In this document: positions 50,851-59,989 of the stretch, piece after piece
How positions within the stretch are numbered: position 1 is the first letter of the stretch
Layout of the letters: every line of letters begins with the position of its first letter
From: Xiheimicrobium sp052034585
Lineage (GTDB): Bacteria; Myxococcota; Myxococcia; Myxococcales; Myxococcaceae
Assembly (NCBI GenBank): GCA_052034585.1
Contig: JBPOIJ010000015.1
Location: 62,001 to 126,000 of the forward strand
DNA length: 64,000 nt
Direction of reading: 5' to 3'
Made by a program: the position numbers and the translations under genes
The notes under the pieces: model-generated
Databases searched by the model: none
What the model was told of the DNA's origin: nothing
The model's input: the letters and a program-made list of their open reading frames with translations, nothing else

Positions 50851-52066
50851 TCCCACTCCGACGCCGCCGAAGAAGGGCAAGAAGACCACCGCCGCTGCTG
50901 GTGAATTGGGCGCGCTCCTCGACGGGCTCGCGAGCCTCAACCGCGGCCAGTTCACCACCCGCGTCGACGTCGGGCGGCTCAGTGGCGACGGCGCCGAGGT
51001 GGGCCGGCTGATCAACGCCCTGATGGAGAAGGTCGAGCACCGGGTCGCCGACTCCGAGCAGCGCAAGGAGCGCACCCAGCTGATCGTCGAGCAGGCGATC
51101 GAAGGGCTCGAGGCGCTGGTGAAGCAGGGCGAGCTGGCCGCGTTCCAGGCGCGCAGCGACGACGACGTGCTCTCGCCGCTCCTCGCCGGCTTCGGCAAGG
51201 TGATCGACACCCTGCGCACCTTCGTACGGGAGATCAACGAGGCGGCGCTGCGCTTGTCGTCGTCCGCGAACGAGGTGCTCGCGGCCTCGACCCAGCACGA
51301 GTCGTCTTCGACCGAACAGGCGGCCGCGATTCACGAGACGACCGCCACGATGGAAGAGCTCAAGCACGCCTCGGCCCAGATCGCCGAGAACGCGGGCGCG
51401 GTCGCCCGGGTCGCCGAGGAGACCCTCAACTCCGCCCGCTCCGGCCGCGGCGCGATCGCCGAGTTCATTCACGCCATGCAGCAGATCCGCGCCGACGGGG
51501 TCGCGGTGAGCGAGTCGATCACCAAGCTGCTCCGTCGCGTCGAGCGCATCGGCACCGTCGTCGAGGTGATCGACGAGATCGCCGATCGCTCCGATCTCCT
51601 CGCCCTCAACGCCGCGCTCGAAGGCAGCCGCGCCGGTGAAGCGGGCAAGGGCTTCAGCATCGTCGCCGCCGAGATGCGCCGCCTCGCCGAGAACGTCTTG
51701 GACTCGACCAAGGAGATCAAGAACCTGATCACCGAGATCCGCGAGGCCACCGCCGCAGCCGCCACCGCTGCCGACGCCTCCCGGCAGGCCACCGAGGCCG
51801 GTGAACGGCTCGGCTCGGTCGCCGCGAGCGCGGTCGAGGGCATCCTCTCCGGTGTGCAGGAGACGAGCGACGCGGCCCGCGTCATCAACCTCGCGACCCA
51901 GCAGCAACGCACCGCCACCGAACAGGTCGTCGCCTCGATGGGCGAGATCGAAGAGGTGACCCGGCAGACGACCCAGGCCTCCAAGCAGGCCACCGGCGCC
52001 GCGGCCGAGCTCACCCAGCTCGCCGGCCGGCTCTCGGAGTTGATCAAGCGCTTCAAGGCGGACTGA
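50843..52066 (+). CDS. frzCD: FrzCD-like cytoplasmic chemoreceptor
   Basis: 407 residues, soluble, without membrane spans. The N-terminus (MPDPTPTPPKKGKKTTAAAG) is Lys/Pro-rich and could bind DNA, as reported for FrzCD. Heptad repeats follow, with methylation helix-like Glu/Ala-rich stretches (TEQAAAIHETTATMEELKHASAQIAENAG) and the receptor hairpin tip EIADRSDLLALNAALEGSRAGEAGKGFSIVAAEMRRLAE, which binds CheW and CheA. Length and topology match M. xanthus FrzCD (417 residues), the receptor of the reversal pathway. Confidence 0.9.
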   Translation: MPDPTPTPPKKGKKTTAAAGELGALLDGLASLNRGQFTTRVDVGRLSGDGAEVGRLINALMEKVEHRVADSEQRKERTQLIVEQAIEGLEALVKQGELAAFQARSDDDVLSPLLAGFGKVIDTLRTFVREINEAALRLSSSANEVLAASTQHESSSTEQAAAIHETTATMEELKHASAQIAENAGAVARVAEETLNSARSGRGAIAEFIHAMQQIRADGVAVSESITKLLRRVERIGTVVEVIDEIADRSDLLALNAALEGSRAGEAGKGFSIVAAEMRRLAENVLDSTKEIKNLITEIREATAAAATAADASRQATEAGERLGSVAASAVEGILSGVQETSDAARVINLATQQQRTATEQVVASMGEIEEVTRQTTQASKQATGAAAELTQLAGRLSELIKRFKAD

Positions 52067-52078
52067 GCCCCACGACCT

Positions 52079-54367
52079 GTGGATACCGAGGCCCTCAAGA
52101 AGTCACTGCTGACGAAGTTCGTCGAGGTGACCCACGATCGTCTGCAGACGATTCAGCTCGGTGTGCTCGAGCTCGAGAAGCCAGACGCGGCCAGGGCCGC
52201 CGAGAACGGCGCGCGCGAGCTGCACACGATGAAGGGCGAGTCCCGAATGCTCGGGCTGCCCGCGATCGGTCAGATCGCCCACGCCTCGGAGGATCTCCTC
52301 AAGGCCTGGACGGAACGGAAGGTGGACGCGCGGATCGCGACCGATCTGCTCCTCCATGCCTGTGACGCGGTCTCCGATCTGCTCGACGATCCCAACGGGG
52401 CGAAGGAAGGCACGCCGGCGTCGACGCAGCTCGTCGAGAAGCTCACCCAGACGGCGGGCACGCCGATTCCGCCGCTCAAACCCCCGCCGAGCGCACCGCG
52501 TGGCAAGGCCAAGCCGTCGGCCCCCAGCCAACCGGCTGCCTCGGCCCCCGTACCCGCCCCGCCGCCGAGCGTGCCCGCGCCGCGTCCCAGCCTTCCCAGC
52601 CCGCCGCCGAGCGTGCCGCCGGCCGATCCTTCGGTGCACTCCTTCGAGGAGCTGGTCGAGAAGAAGTCGGCCGCCGATCGGAGCATTCGGGTCAACGTCG
52701 AGCTCCTCGACTCGGTGGGGCTGCTCGCCGGCGATCTCCTCGTCGAGAGCGCGCGGTCCGAGCTGCGTGGCCGCGATCTCCAGAGCCTGTTCGAGCGCTT
52801 CGCGCGCCTGGGCGACAACCTGCTGCGGGTCACCGAAGGCAACCAGGTCGGACCGGACCAGCGGCGACTGATCGACATGCTCGAGAGCGATCTCTCGCTC
52901 CTCCGAGACGACGCGTTCCGCTTCGTTCGCCACCACTCCGATGGGCTCAACACCCTCAACACCAGCCTCACCCAGCTCGCCGATCACGTCGCCGAGGCCC
53001 GCCTGGTGCCGCTGTCGAGCGTCTTCGAGGCCTTCCCCCGTGCGGTGCGCGAGCTCGCCAACTCGCAGGGCAAGCGCATCGAACTCCACGTCGAGAACAC
53101 CAGCGCCGGCGTCGATCGGTCGATGGTCTCCGACGTGCGCGACGCCCTGGTGCACCTCATTCGCAACGCGGTCGATCACGGCATCGAGTCACCCGAGCTC
53201 CGCGAGACGCTCGGCAAGCCCGAGGTGGGGCGGGTCTCGCTCAAGGCGCGCGCCGACGGCGACATGCTGGCGGTCGAGGTCGAAGACGACGGGCGCGGCA
53301 TCGATCCCGAGAAGTTGAGGGCCTCGGCGGTGAAGAAGGGCCTGCTCACCCAGGCGCAGGCGGCAGGCCTCGGCGAGCGCGAGGCGATGGAGCTCATCTT
53401 CAAGCCCGGCTTCAGCACCGCGGAGAAGGTGACCGACGTCTCGGGCCGCGGCGTCGGCATGGACGTGGTGAAGCGAAAGGTCGAAGCGCTCGGCGGCAGC
53501 GTGTCGGTCTCGAGCCGCATCGGCCGCGCCACCACCGTCTCGCTCCGCTTGCCCCAGTCGCTCGCCCTGATGCGGGTGCTCCTGGTTCGGCTCGGCGACG
53601 ACGTGTACGGCATGCCGGCGGCCGACGTGGAAGCGGTCGCGCGCTTTTCCCAGGCCGATCGGCTCGAGATCTTCGGCAACCTCGCGGTGCTCCATCGCGG
53701 CCAGCCGATCGCCTTCACCGCGTTGGGACCGCTCCTGGGGCTCAACGGAGGCCCTCGCTTCGAACGTCCTCCCTGCGTGGTGGTGCGCTTCGGAGAGGAT
53801 CGCGCGGCCCTGGTGGTCGATGGCTTCGTCGACGAACGCGAGGTGGCGGTGAAGCCGATCGGCGGCGACTTCCTCAAGGGGGCGCCCTTCGTCGCCGGCT
53901 CGGCCGCGCTGGAGGACGGCCGCATCGCCGTGCTGCTCCACGTGCCCGACATCATGGCCGAGATCCGCAAGCTGTCCCGGCCGGTCGAGACCCAGGCGCC
54001 CAAGCGGCTCAAGGTGCTGCTCGTCGACGACTCGCCCATCGCGCGCGCCACCGAGTCTGCGCTGGTGCGTGCGCTCGGCCACGACGTCGAGGAAGCGCAG
54101 GACGGAGAGGACGCCTGGGAGCGGCTCACCCGCGGGGCCTTCGATCTCGTCCTCACCGACGTGCAGATGCCGAAGCTCGACGGCTTCGCCCTGTCGCGAC
54201 GAATCAAGAACCACGAGGCGTACCAGAAGCTGCCGGTCGTCATTCTCTCCTCGCTCGCCTCTCCCGAAGACAAGCGCCGCGGGCTCGACGCCGGCGCAGA
54301 CGCCTACCTGGTGAAGGGCGAGCTGGGCGTCGAGAGCCTCGCGCTCACGATCGATCGACTGACCTGA
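52079..54367 (+). CDS. frzE: FrzE-like CheA-CheY hybrid histidine kinase
   Basis: 762 residues from GTG 52079. An HPt domain with His49 (ELHTMKGESRMLG) is followed by a Pro/Ala/Ser linker (about residues 128-185) and a dimerisation helix pair. The HATPase domain has the N box HLIRNAVDHGIE, G1 VEDDGRGID and G2 SGRGVGMDVVK. A CheW-like domain and a C-terminal receiver (VLLVDDSPIARATESALV, phospho-acceptor Asp in LTDVQMPKLDG) complete it. There is no P2 domain. The same layout, including His49, is known for M. xanthus FrzE, which autophosphorylates and passes phosphate to FrzZ; its own receiver acts as a brake. Confidence 0.92.
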   Translation: MDTEALKKSLLTKFVEVTHDRLQTIQLGVLELEKPDAARAAENGARELHTMKGESRMLGLPAIGQIAHASEDLLKAWTERKVDARIATDLLLHACDAVSDLLDDPNGAKEGTPASTQLVEKLTQTAGTPIPPLKPPPSAPRGKAKPSAPSQPAASAPVPAPPPSVPAPRPSLPSPPPSVPPADPSVHSFEELVEKKSAADRSIRVNVELLDSVGLLAGDLLVESARSELRGRDLQSLFERFARLGDNLLRVTEGNQVGPDQRRLIDMLESDLSLLRDDAFRFVRHHSDGLNTLNTSLTQLADHVAEARLVPLSSVFEAFPRAVRELANSQGKRIELHVENTSAGVDRSMVSDVRDALVHLIRNAVDHGIESPELRETLGKPEVGRVSLKARADGDMLAVEVEDDGRGIDPEKLRASAVKKGLLTQAQAAGLGEREAMELIFKPGFSTAEKVTDVSGRGVGMDVVKRKVEALGGSVSVSSRIGRATTVSLRLPQSLALMRVLLVRLGDDVYGMPAADVEAVARFSQADRLEIFGNLAVLHRGQPIAFTALGPLLGLNGGPRFERPPCVVVRFGEDRAALVVDGFVDEREVAVKPIGGDFLKGAPFVAGSAALEDGRIAVLLHVPDIMAEIRKLSRPVETQAPKRLKVLLVDDSPIARATESALVRALGHDVEEAQDGEDAWERLTRGAFDLVLTDVQMPKLDGFALSRRIKNHEAYQKLPVVILSSLASPEDKRRGLDAGADAYLVKGELGVESLALTIDRLT

Positions 54368-54380
54368 CGGAGGCGCTGAG

Positions 54381-55394
54381 GTGACGACCAAGATCCGGGT
54401 CCTCCTCGTCGAGCCCTCGCCCTCGGTGGGCCTGAGCCTGTTGCCTTCGCTCGGCAAGCGCTTCGAGCGCGTGGGCGGCCAGGTGAGCGCGGCCGGCCTG
54501 GTGACCGCGGTGAGGGATCAGGAGCCCCAGGTGGTGCTCGTACGGGTCGACGGCCCGTCGTCGGAGCTCACCCGCGCGGTCGAGCTGGTGATGGCCGAGT
54601 TCCCGGTGCCGATGCTGCTGTTGGCCACCGGCGCCGCGGGTCGTCAGGCGGCGATCGCCTTGCTCTCGGCGGGCGCGCTCGACGTGCTCACCATTCCCGC
54701 GGAGTTCGACGCGCCCGCCCTCGCCTCGTTCGAGAAGACGCTCGCGCTCCTCTCGACGGTGAAGGTGGTGAAGCACCCGCGCGGCCGGAAGAAGCGCACC
54801 TCGACCCGGCTGCCGTCGGTGCGGGCCGATCTCCCCGTCATCGCCATCGCCGCGTCGCTGGGGGGCCCCAAGGCCCTCGCCGTCGTGCTCTCCGGGTTGC
54901 CGCCGGGCTTCGGCGCCGCGATCTGCATCTGCCAGCACATCACCTCGGGCTTCACCGACGATCTCGCCCACTGGCTCGCGGTCGAGACCGAGCACCGCGT
55001 CGTCGAGGCGCAAGACGGCCAACGGCTCGAGCGAGGCACCGTCTACATCGCGCCCTCCGACGTGCACCTCTCGGTCGCCCCTGGGCCCAGCGCCAAGCTC
55101 GAGCGCGGGCCGCCGGTCGGTGGCTTTCTTCCCTCGTGTGACGTGCTGCTCAAGAGCGCCGCGGCCGCTTGCGGGCTCAACGCGATCGGCGTCGTGCTCA
55201 CCGGCATGGGCCGCGACGGCGCCAAGGGCCTCAAGGAGATTCGAACGCGCGGCGGGCACACCATCGCCCAGGACGAAGCGACGAGCACGGTGTGGGGCAT
55301 GCCGAAGGAAGCGGTCGCGCTCGGCGCCGCGGAGGTGGTGTTGCCGCTCCACCGAATCGCCAACCAGCTGATCGAGTGGGTGCCCAAACGATGA
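54381..55394 (+). CDS. frzG: FrzG-like CheB methylesterase with degenerate receiver
   Basis: 337 residues from GTG 54381. The C-terminal methylesterase has the three catalytic regions: Ser in AIAASLGGPKAL, His in CICQHITSGFTDDLA and Asp in LTGMGRDGAKGL. The N-terminal receiver-like part (VLLVEPSPSVGLSLLP) has lost its acidic pocket and the phospho-Asp (PQVVLVRVDGPS where VVLDIEMP would be), so it should not be phosphorylated. CheB-type enzymes demethylate receptor Glu. In M. xanthus FrzG fills this role for FrzCD. It overlaps frzF by ATGA. Confidence 0.9.
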   Translation: MTTKIRVLLVEPSPSVGLSLLPSLGKRFERVGGQVSAAGLVTAVRDQEPQVVLVRVDGPSSELTRAVELVMAEFPVPMLLLATGAAGRQAAIALLSAGALDVLTIPAEFDAPALASFEKTLALLSTVKVVKHPRGRKKRTSTRLPSVRADLPVIAIAASLGGPKALAVVLSGLPPGFGAAICICQHITSGFTDDLAHWLAVETEHRVVEAQDGQRLERGTVYIAPSDVHLSVAPGPSAKLERGPPVGGFLPSCDVLLKSAAAACGLNAIGVVLTGMGRDGAKGLKEIRTRGGHTIAQDEATSTVWGMPKEAVALGAAEVVLPLHRIANQLIEWVPKR

Positions 55395-56956
55395 GCGACG
55401 AGGCGCTGATCATCGAGCGGGCGGCGCTCGAGCAGCTGGCCTCGCTCCTCCTGGAGCGCGCTGGCCTCAAGGTGACGCCCGACGGCTACGCGGGGCTTCG
55501 GCTCGCGCTCCAGGCGCGCATGCCCGCGCTCGGGCTCGACGACGCGGCGGACTACGTGCGCAGGCTCCGGCAGCTGGCCGGCGAGCACGAGCTTCGGGCG
55601 CTGCTTCCGCTCGTCACCGTCGGGAAGACCGAGTTCTTCCGTGACTCGAAGCAGTTCGCCGCGTTCGAGAACGAGGTGTTCCCCGAGCTGCTCAAGCACG
55701 CGCGCCGAGAAGCCCGCGCCGTTCGGGCGTGGTCGGCCGGGTGCGCGACGGGAGAGGAGCCCTACAGCATCGCGATGGTGGCGCTCGATCGTGGCGCGCT
55801 CCCCAGCGAGCTCGACTGCTGGGCGACCGATCTCAACCCGGTCGCGGTCGAGACCGCCGCCAAGGGCCGCTACGCGATTCGGCGCCTGCTCGGCGTCAGC
55901 GAGCCGCGGCTCGCGCGCTACATCACCCTCACCCAAGGCCCATACGAGGTGACGCCGCAGCTGCGCGACATGGTGCGCTTCGAAGGGCAGAACCTGGCGG
56001 CGCCGCTGTGGACCCAGGTGCAGCCGCAGTCGCTCGATCTGATCTTCTGCCGCAACGTCATCATCTACTTCGATCAGCCCACCATCCTCGGGGTGATGGA
56101 GCGCTTCTACGACTCGCTCCGGCCCGGCGGCTGGCTCTTCCTCGGCTACTCCGAGAGCCTCTTCAGGCTGCCGACGCGCTTCGAGATGATCGAGGTGGGC
56201 GGCGTCTTCGTCTACCGGAGGCCGATTCGCCGGGTCGCCTCGATGCCGACGCCTCCACCGCAGGCGCCCCCACCGCTCGCGGGTCGTCGCCTCGACAGCT
56301 CGCCGCCGCAGCGGCACCCAGCGCGCGCCCCGGTCACCACCACGAGCACGCCCAAGTCGTTGCCGCTGGTGGTGGGCCTCCAGATCCCTCGTTCGGTGAT
56401 CTCGACGCCGTCACCGCGGCCGTCGCCGGCCCCAGGCACCGGCACGCCAGTGGAGCGGCTGTCGCAGATCGTCGAGGACATCGAGCGCGGCGACTTCCCG
56501 CGAGCGCTCCGGCTGGCCCACCGGCTGGTCGAAGACTCGCCCGAGGATCTCGCGGCGCGCATCACCCTCGGCAACGTGCACGCGCTGATGGGGAACATCG
56601 ACGAGGCGCGGGAGGCCTACCAGGGCGCGCTCCAACGCGAACCGCTCTCGGTGGAGGCGCGGCTCTACCTCGGCATCGCGGCGATGCAGGCGAAGGACGA
56701 CGAGGCCGCCCGGCAGGAGTTCACCCGGGCGCTCTTCCTCGAACCGACCCTCGCGCTCGGCCACTACCTCCTGGCGCAGGTGCACGAGCGGCGCGAAGAC
56801 CCGGAGGCGGCGCGGCGCAGCTACCGCAACGCGATCAACCAACGCAAAGGGCCTCCGCACGCGCTGCTGGGTCACTTCCCCGATCTCCCGACCTCGAACG
56901 AGGCGATCGCGCAGGCGGCGCAATACCGGCTCGCCGCCCTGTCGGAGCGAGGCTGA
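55391..56956 (+). CDS. frzF: FrzF-like CheR methyltransferase with TPR
   Basis: 521 residues from ATG 55391 (overlapping the frzG stop). The CheR part has VTVGKTEFFRDSKQF, the S-adenosylmethionine motif AWSAGCATGEEPYSIAMVA, and LIFCRNVIIYFDQPTILGVMERFYDSLRPGGWLFLGYSES. A Pro/Ser linker (about residues 280-350) leads to a TPR block (ARITLGNVHALMGNIDEAREAYQGALQREPLSVEARLYLGIAAMQAKDDEAARQEF and following). M. xanthus FrzF is also a CheR with TPRs that modulate its specificity for FrzCD Glu residues. Last gene of the operon. Confidence 0.92.
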   Translation: MSDEALIIERAALEQLASLLLERAGLKVTPDGYAGLRLALQARMPALGLDDAADYVRRLRQLAGEHELRALLPLVTVGKTEFFRDSKQFAAFENEVFPELLKHARREARAVRAWSAGCATGEEPYSIAMVALDRGALPSELDCWATDLNPVAVETAAKGRYAIRRLLGVSEPRLARYITLTQGPYEVTPQLRDMVRFEGQNLAAPLWTQVQPQSLDLIFCRNVIIYFDQPTILGVMERFYDSLRPGGWLFLGYSESLFRLPTRFEMIEVGGVFVYRRPIRRVASMPTPPPQAPPPLAGRRLDSSPPQRHPARAPVTTTSTPKSLPLVVGLQIPRSVISTPSPRPSPAPGTGTPVERLSQIVEDIERGDFPRALRLAHRLVEDSPEDLAARITLGNVHALMGNIDEAREAYQGALQREPLSVEARLYLGIAAMQAKDDEAARQEFTRALFLEPTLALGHYLLAQVHERREDPEAARRSYRNAINQRKGPPHALLGHFPDLPTSNEAIAQAAQYRLAALSERG

Positions 56957-57043
56957 CCTCGACGACGCGGTGCTCGAGCGCGCCGCCTGGCACGGCGTCG
57001 ACGACCGTCGCATCTTCGTTCTCGACGTGGCAGACAGCCGGCC

Positions 57044-58000
57044 ATGGCGACCAACACGTCGACGTCGAGCGCGGTGTTGAAGGCTGATCGGGTGTGGCTG
57101 GATGGGCAGCTCGTGCCGTGGGACTCGGCGCAGGTGCACGTGATGACCCACGCGCTCCACTACGGCCTCGGCGTGTTCGAGGGCATTCGCGCCTACAAGA
57201 CGAAGGACGGCGAGATCGCGATCTTCCGCCTGCGCGAGCACATTCGACGCTTCATGGACTCGGCGCACATCATCATGCTCAAGCTCCCGTACACCGAGGA
57301 GCAGCTGATGCAGGCCTGTGTCGACGTGCTCAAGACGCAGGCCGACAAGTTCCCCAACGGCGCGTACCTCCGGCCGATCGCCTTCATGGGCGACGGCGCG
57401 ATGGGCCTGGGCGCGATCAACCCGACGCGGGTCGCGATCTGCGCGTGGGAGTGGGGCAGCTACCTCGGTGACAAGGGCCTCAAGGAAGGCATCCGCGCGA
57501 AGGTGTCGAGCTTCACCCGCATGCACGTGAACGTGAACATGGTGCGCGGGAAGATCTCCGGCCAGTACGTCAACTCGATCCTCGCCAAGCGGGAAGCGGT
57601 GCTGGCGGGCTACGACGAGGCGATCCTCCTCGACATCTCGGGCTTCGTCGCCGAGGCCTCGGGCGAGAACGTCTTCTGCGTGGGCCGTCACGGGGTGGTC
57701 CGCACCCCCTCCCTGTCCTCTCCGATCCTCCGAGGGATCACCCGAGACACGGTGCTCGAGCTGCTGCGCGACATGGGCCGCGAGGTGCAGGAGGTCTCGT
57801 TCACCCGCGACGCGCTCTACATCGCTGGAGAGGTCTTCTTCACCGGCACCGCGGCCGAGATCACCCCGGTGCGAGAGATCGACAACCGGCAGGTCGGCGA
57901 AGGCAAACCCGGGCCGATCACCCAGGCGGTGCAAGAGCTCTACTTCCGCGTCGTGCGCGGCCACGAGCCGAAGTACCGCGACTGGTTGACGACGATCTGA
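57044..58000 (+). CDS. ilvE: Branched-chain amino-acid aminotransferase
   Basis: Final transamination step in Leu, Ile and Val synthesis, using glutamate. 318 residues of PLP fold type IV: WLDGQLVPWDSAQVHVMTHALHYGLGVFEGIRAYKT, YLRPIAFMGDGAMGLG, the PLP Lys170 in NMVRGKISGQYVNSILAKREAVLAGYDEAILLD, and VFFTGTAAEITPVREID near the end. Size and motifs match IlvE rather than D-amino-acid or ADC aminotransferases. It is separated from frzF by 87 bp and probably has its own promoter. Confidence 0.93.
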   Translation: MATNTSTSSAVLKADRVWLDGQLVPWDSAQVHVMTHALHYGLGVFEGIRAYKTKDGEIAIFRLREHIRRFMDSAHIIMLKLPYTEEQLMQACVDVLKTQADKFPNGAYLRPIAFMGDGAMGLGAINPTRVAICAWEWGSYLGDKGLKEGIRAKVSSFTRMHVNVNMVRGKISGQYVNSILAKREAVLAGYDEAILLDISGFVAEASGENVFCVGRHGVVRTPSLSSPILRGITRDTVLELLRDMGREVQEVSFTRDALYIAGEVFFTGTAAEITPVREIDNRQVGEGKPGPITQAVQELYFRVVRGHEPKYRDWLTTI

Positions 58001-58029
58001 CGAGCAGGCTTGGACTACAGTCGGCGGCG

Positions 58030-59463
58030 ATGAGCGTCAGACGCACCCGGAACCAGCCAGAGCCGGTCCTCACCAGCGACCTCGTGCTCGATCGCAACGC
58101 GGCGCCGACGGGAGAGTACGACCTGCAACCCAAGGACACGAAGGACAAGCGGCCCAACCCGTTCAACCTCGAGAACCCGCGGCTGCTCGACATCGCGCCC
58201 GCCGAGCCCAAGTCCCTGGAGGACACCGGGCTCAAGATGAACCTGCTGTCGGACATCGCCCTGCGCTTCCTCTACTACCAGGGCACCGTCACCGGCGCGG
58301 AGGTGGCCGAACAGCTCAAGCTCCCGTGGACGCAGGTCGTCGAGCACGTCATCGACTTCCTCGCGCAGGAGAAGCTGGTCGATCTGCGCGGCGGCAAGGG
58401 CTTCGGCCGCGTCTCGGTCGACTTCGTGCTCTCCGAGAAGGGCCGGGAGTACGCGAAGGACGCGCTCGAGCGCACGACCTACATCGGCCCAGCGCCCGTT
58501 CCGATCGAGCAGTACAACGCGGTGATTCAGCAGCAGACCCGTGAGCTGCCGGTGGTGACCCGCAAGCAGCTCGAGCTCGCGCTGGCGCACCTCGTCGTCC
58601 CCGCGGGCATCGTCGACAAGCTGGGGCCAGCGGTGAACTCGGGGCGCTCCCTCTTCCTCTATGGGCCGCCCGGCAACGGGAAGACGTCGCTCGCCGAGGC
58701 CGTCAGCGCGATGTTCGGCGGAGAGGCCTTCATTCCCGCCTGCATCGAGATCGATGGGCAGATCGTGAAGGTGTTCGATCGGCTGGTGCACCACCCGATT
58801 CCGCTCGAGCTGGGTCGCGACAAGGACGGGCGGCGCCAGACCTTCGAGATGGATCACCGCTGGCAAGTCTGCCGGAGGCCCTCGGTGATCGTCGGCGGCG
58901 AGCTCACCCTCGAGACCCTCGATCTCATCTACTCGGAGACCGCGCGCTTCTACGAGGCGCCGTTCCAGGTGAAGGCCAACGGCGGCATGCTGCTGATCGA
59001 CGACTTCGGGCGCCAGAAGGTGCACCCGACCGATCTCCTCAACCGGTGGATCGTTCCCCTCGAGAAGCGCGTCGACTTCCTCACCCTCCACACCGGCAAG
59101 AAGTTCGAGATCCCCTTCGATCAGCTCGTCGTCTTCTCCACCAACCTCGATCCCAAGGAGCTGGTCGACGAGGCCTTCCTCCGGCGCATCAAGTACAAGA
59201 TCGAGGTCGGCAACCCCGACGAGCTGCAGTACCGGGCGATCTTCAAGCGGGTCTGCGAGGCCTCGGGCGTGCCCTTCGTCGAGCAGGCCGTCACCTACCT
59301 CTTCGATCACGTCTACAAGCCCCGGAGCCTCGAGCTGCGCTCGTGCCACCCGCGCGATCTCGTGCAGCTGGTGCGCGACGCAGCCCGGTACCGAGGGGTG
59401 GCGCCCTCGCTGTCCCGGGAGCTGATCGACCAGGCCGTGCAGGTCTTCCTCGTCGACGTGTAG
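58030..59463 (+). CDS. AAA ATPase with N-terminal winged-helix domain
   Basis: 477 residues. The N-terminal 140 residues contain a winged-helix segment (LRFLYYQGTVTGAEVAEQLKLPWTQVVEHVIDFLAQEKLVDLRGG, about residues 76-125). The AAA domain has Walker A LYGPPGNGKTSLAEA (about 212-220), Walker B GMLLIDDFGRQKVHP, sensor 1 VVFSTNLDPKELVDEAFLRRIKYKIEVG, and a helical lid with a winged-helix-like end. It looks like a cytoplasmic moderator-type ATPase; the partner is unknown. It starts 30 bp after ilvE. Confidence 0.82.
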   Translation: MSVRRTRNQPEPVLTSDLVLDRNAAPTGEYDLQPKDTKDKRPNPFNLENPRLLDIAPAEPKSLEDTGLKMNLLSDIALRFLYYQGTVTGAEVAEQLKLPWTQVVEHVIDFLAQEKLVDLRGGKGFGRVSVDFVLSEKGREYAKDALERTTYIGPAPVPIEQYNAVIQQQTRELPVVTRKQLELALAHLVVPAGIVDKLGPAVNSGRSLFLYGPPGNGKTSLAEAVSAMFGGEAFIPACIEIDGQIVKVFDRLVHHPIPLELGRDKDGRRQTFEMDHRWQVCRRPSVIVGGELTLETLDLIYSETARFYEAPFQVKANGGMLLIDDFGRQKVHPTDLLNRWIVPLEKRVDFLTLHTGKKFEIPFDQLVVFSTNLDPKELVDEAFLRRIKYKIEVGNPDELQYRAIFKRVCEASGVPFVEQAVTYLFDHVYKPRSLELRSCHPRDLVQLVRDAARYRGVAPSLSRELIDQAVQVFLVDV

Positions 59464-59531
59464 CCGCCTGACGAGGTGATGACGGGCGCGATTCTGGAAA
59501 AGCGCGAAGGCATGCCTAGACTGGAGGCCCA

Positions 59532-59972
59532 GTGGCCGATCCCAAGGCGCAGCCCTTCAAGATCCGTCCGGCCCGGCGCGGCGACGCCCAGGGCATCGTC
59601 TCGATCTTGAACGACGCGGGCGCGAGCTCCGATGCGCAGACCTTCACCTGGATCATCAGCCACCCCGAGATGGAGATCCTCGTCGCGGCCGACTCGCTCG
59701 ACAAGGTGGTGGGTGTGGTGAGCCTCTCGCATCGCCCCCTCCTCCGGGTCGGAGGGCGGGCGGCGACGATCGACGAGCTGGGGGTCGCCAAGGGGTGGAT
59801 GCGGCGCGGCGTCGGCCGGGAGCTGCTCAAGCGGGCGGTCGAGCGGGCGAAGGTGCTGGGCGTCAAGCGCCTCGAGGTCGAGACCTTCCACGGCGTCACC
59901 GACGAGGTCGAAGCGTTCTTCAAGGCCTGCGGCTTCGAGCGCGCACAGGTGGGCGTCTTCCGCTTGAAGTGA
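59532..59972 (+). CDS. GNAT family N-acetyltransferase
   Basis: 146 residues from GTG 59532. IRPARRGDAQGIVSILNDAG opens the fold; VVGVVSLSHRPLLRVGGRAATIDELGVAKGWMRRGVGRELLKRAVERAKVLG is the acetyl-CoA motif A/B and EAFFKACGFERAQVGVFRLK the end. The substrate is unknown. The motif RRGVGREL matches the Q/RxxGxG/A pyrophosphate site. It converges on the PPC-repeat lipoprotein with 17 bp between stops. Confidence 0.88.
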   Translation: MADPKAQPFKIRPARRGDAQGIVSILNDAGASSDAQTFTWIISHPEMEILVAADSLDKVVGVVSLSHRPLLRVGGRAATIDELGVAKGWMRRGVGRELLKRAVERAKVLGVKRLEVETFHGVTDEVEAFFKACGFERAQVGVFRLK

Positions 59973-59989
59973 CGCCGGCTCCGGCGGGC

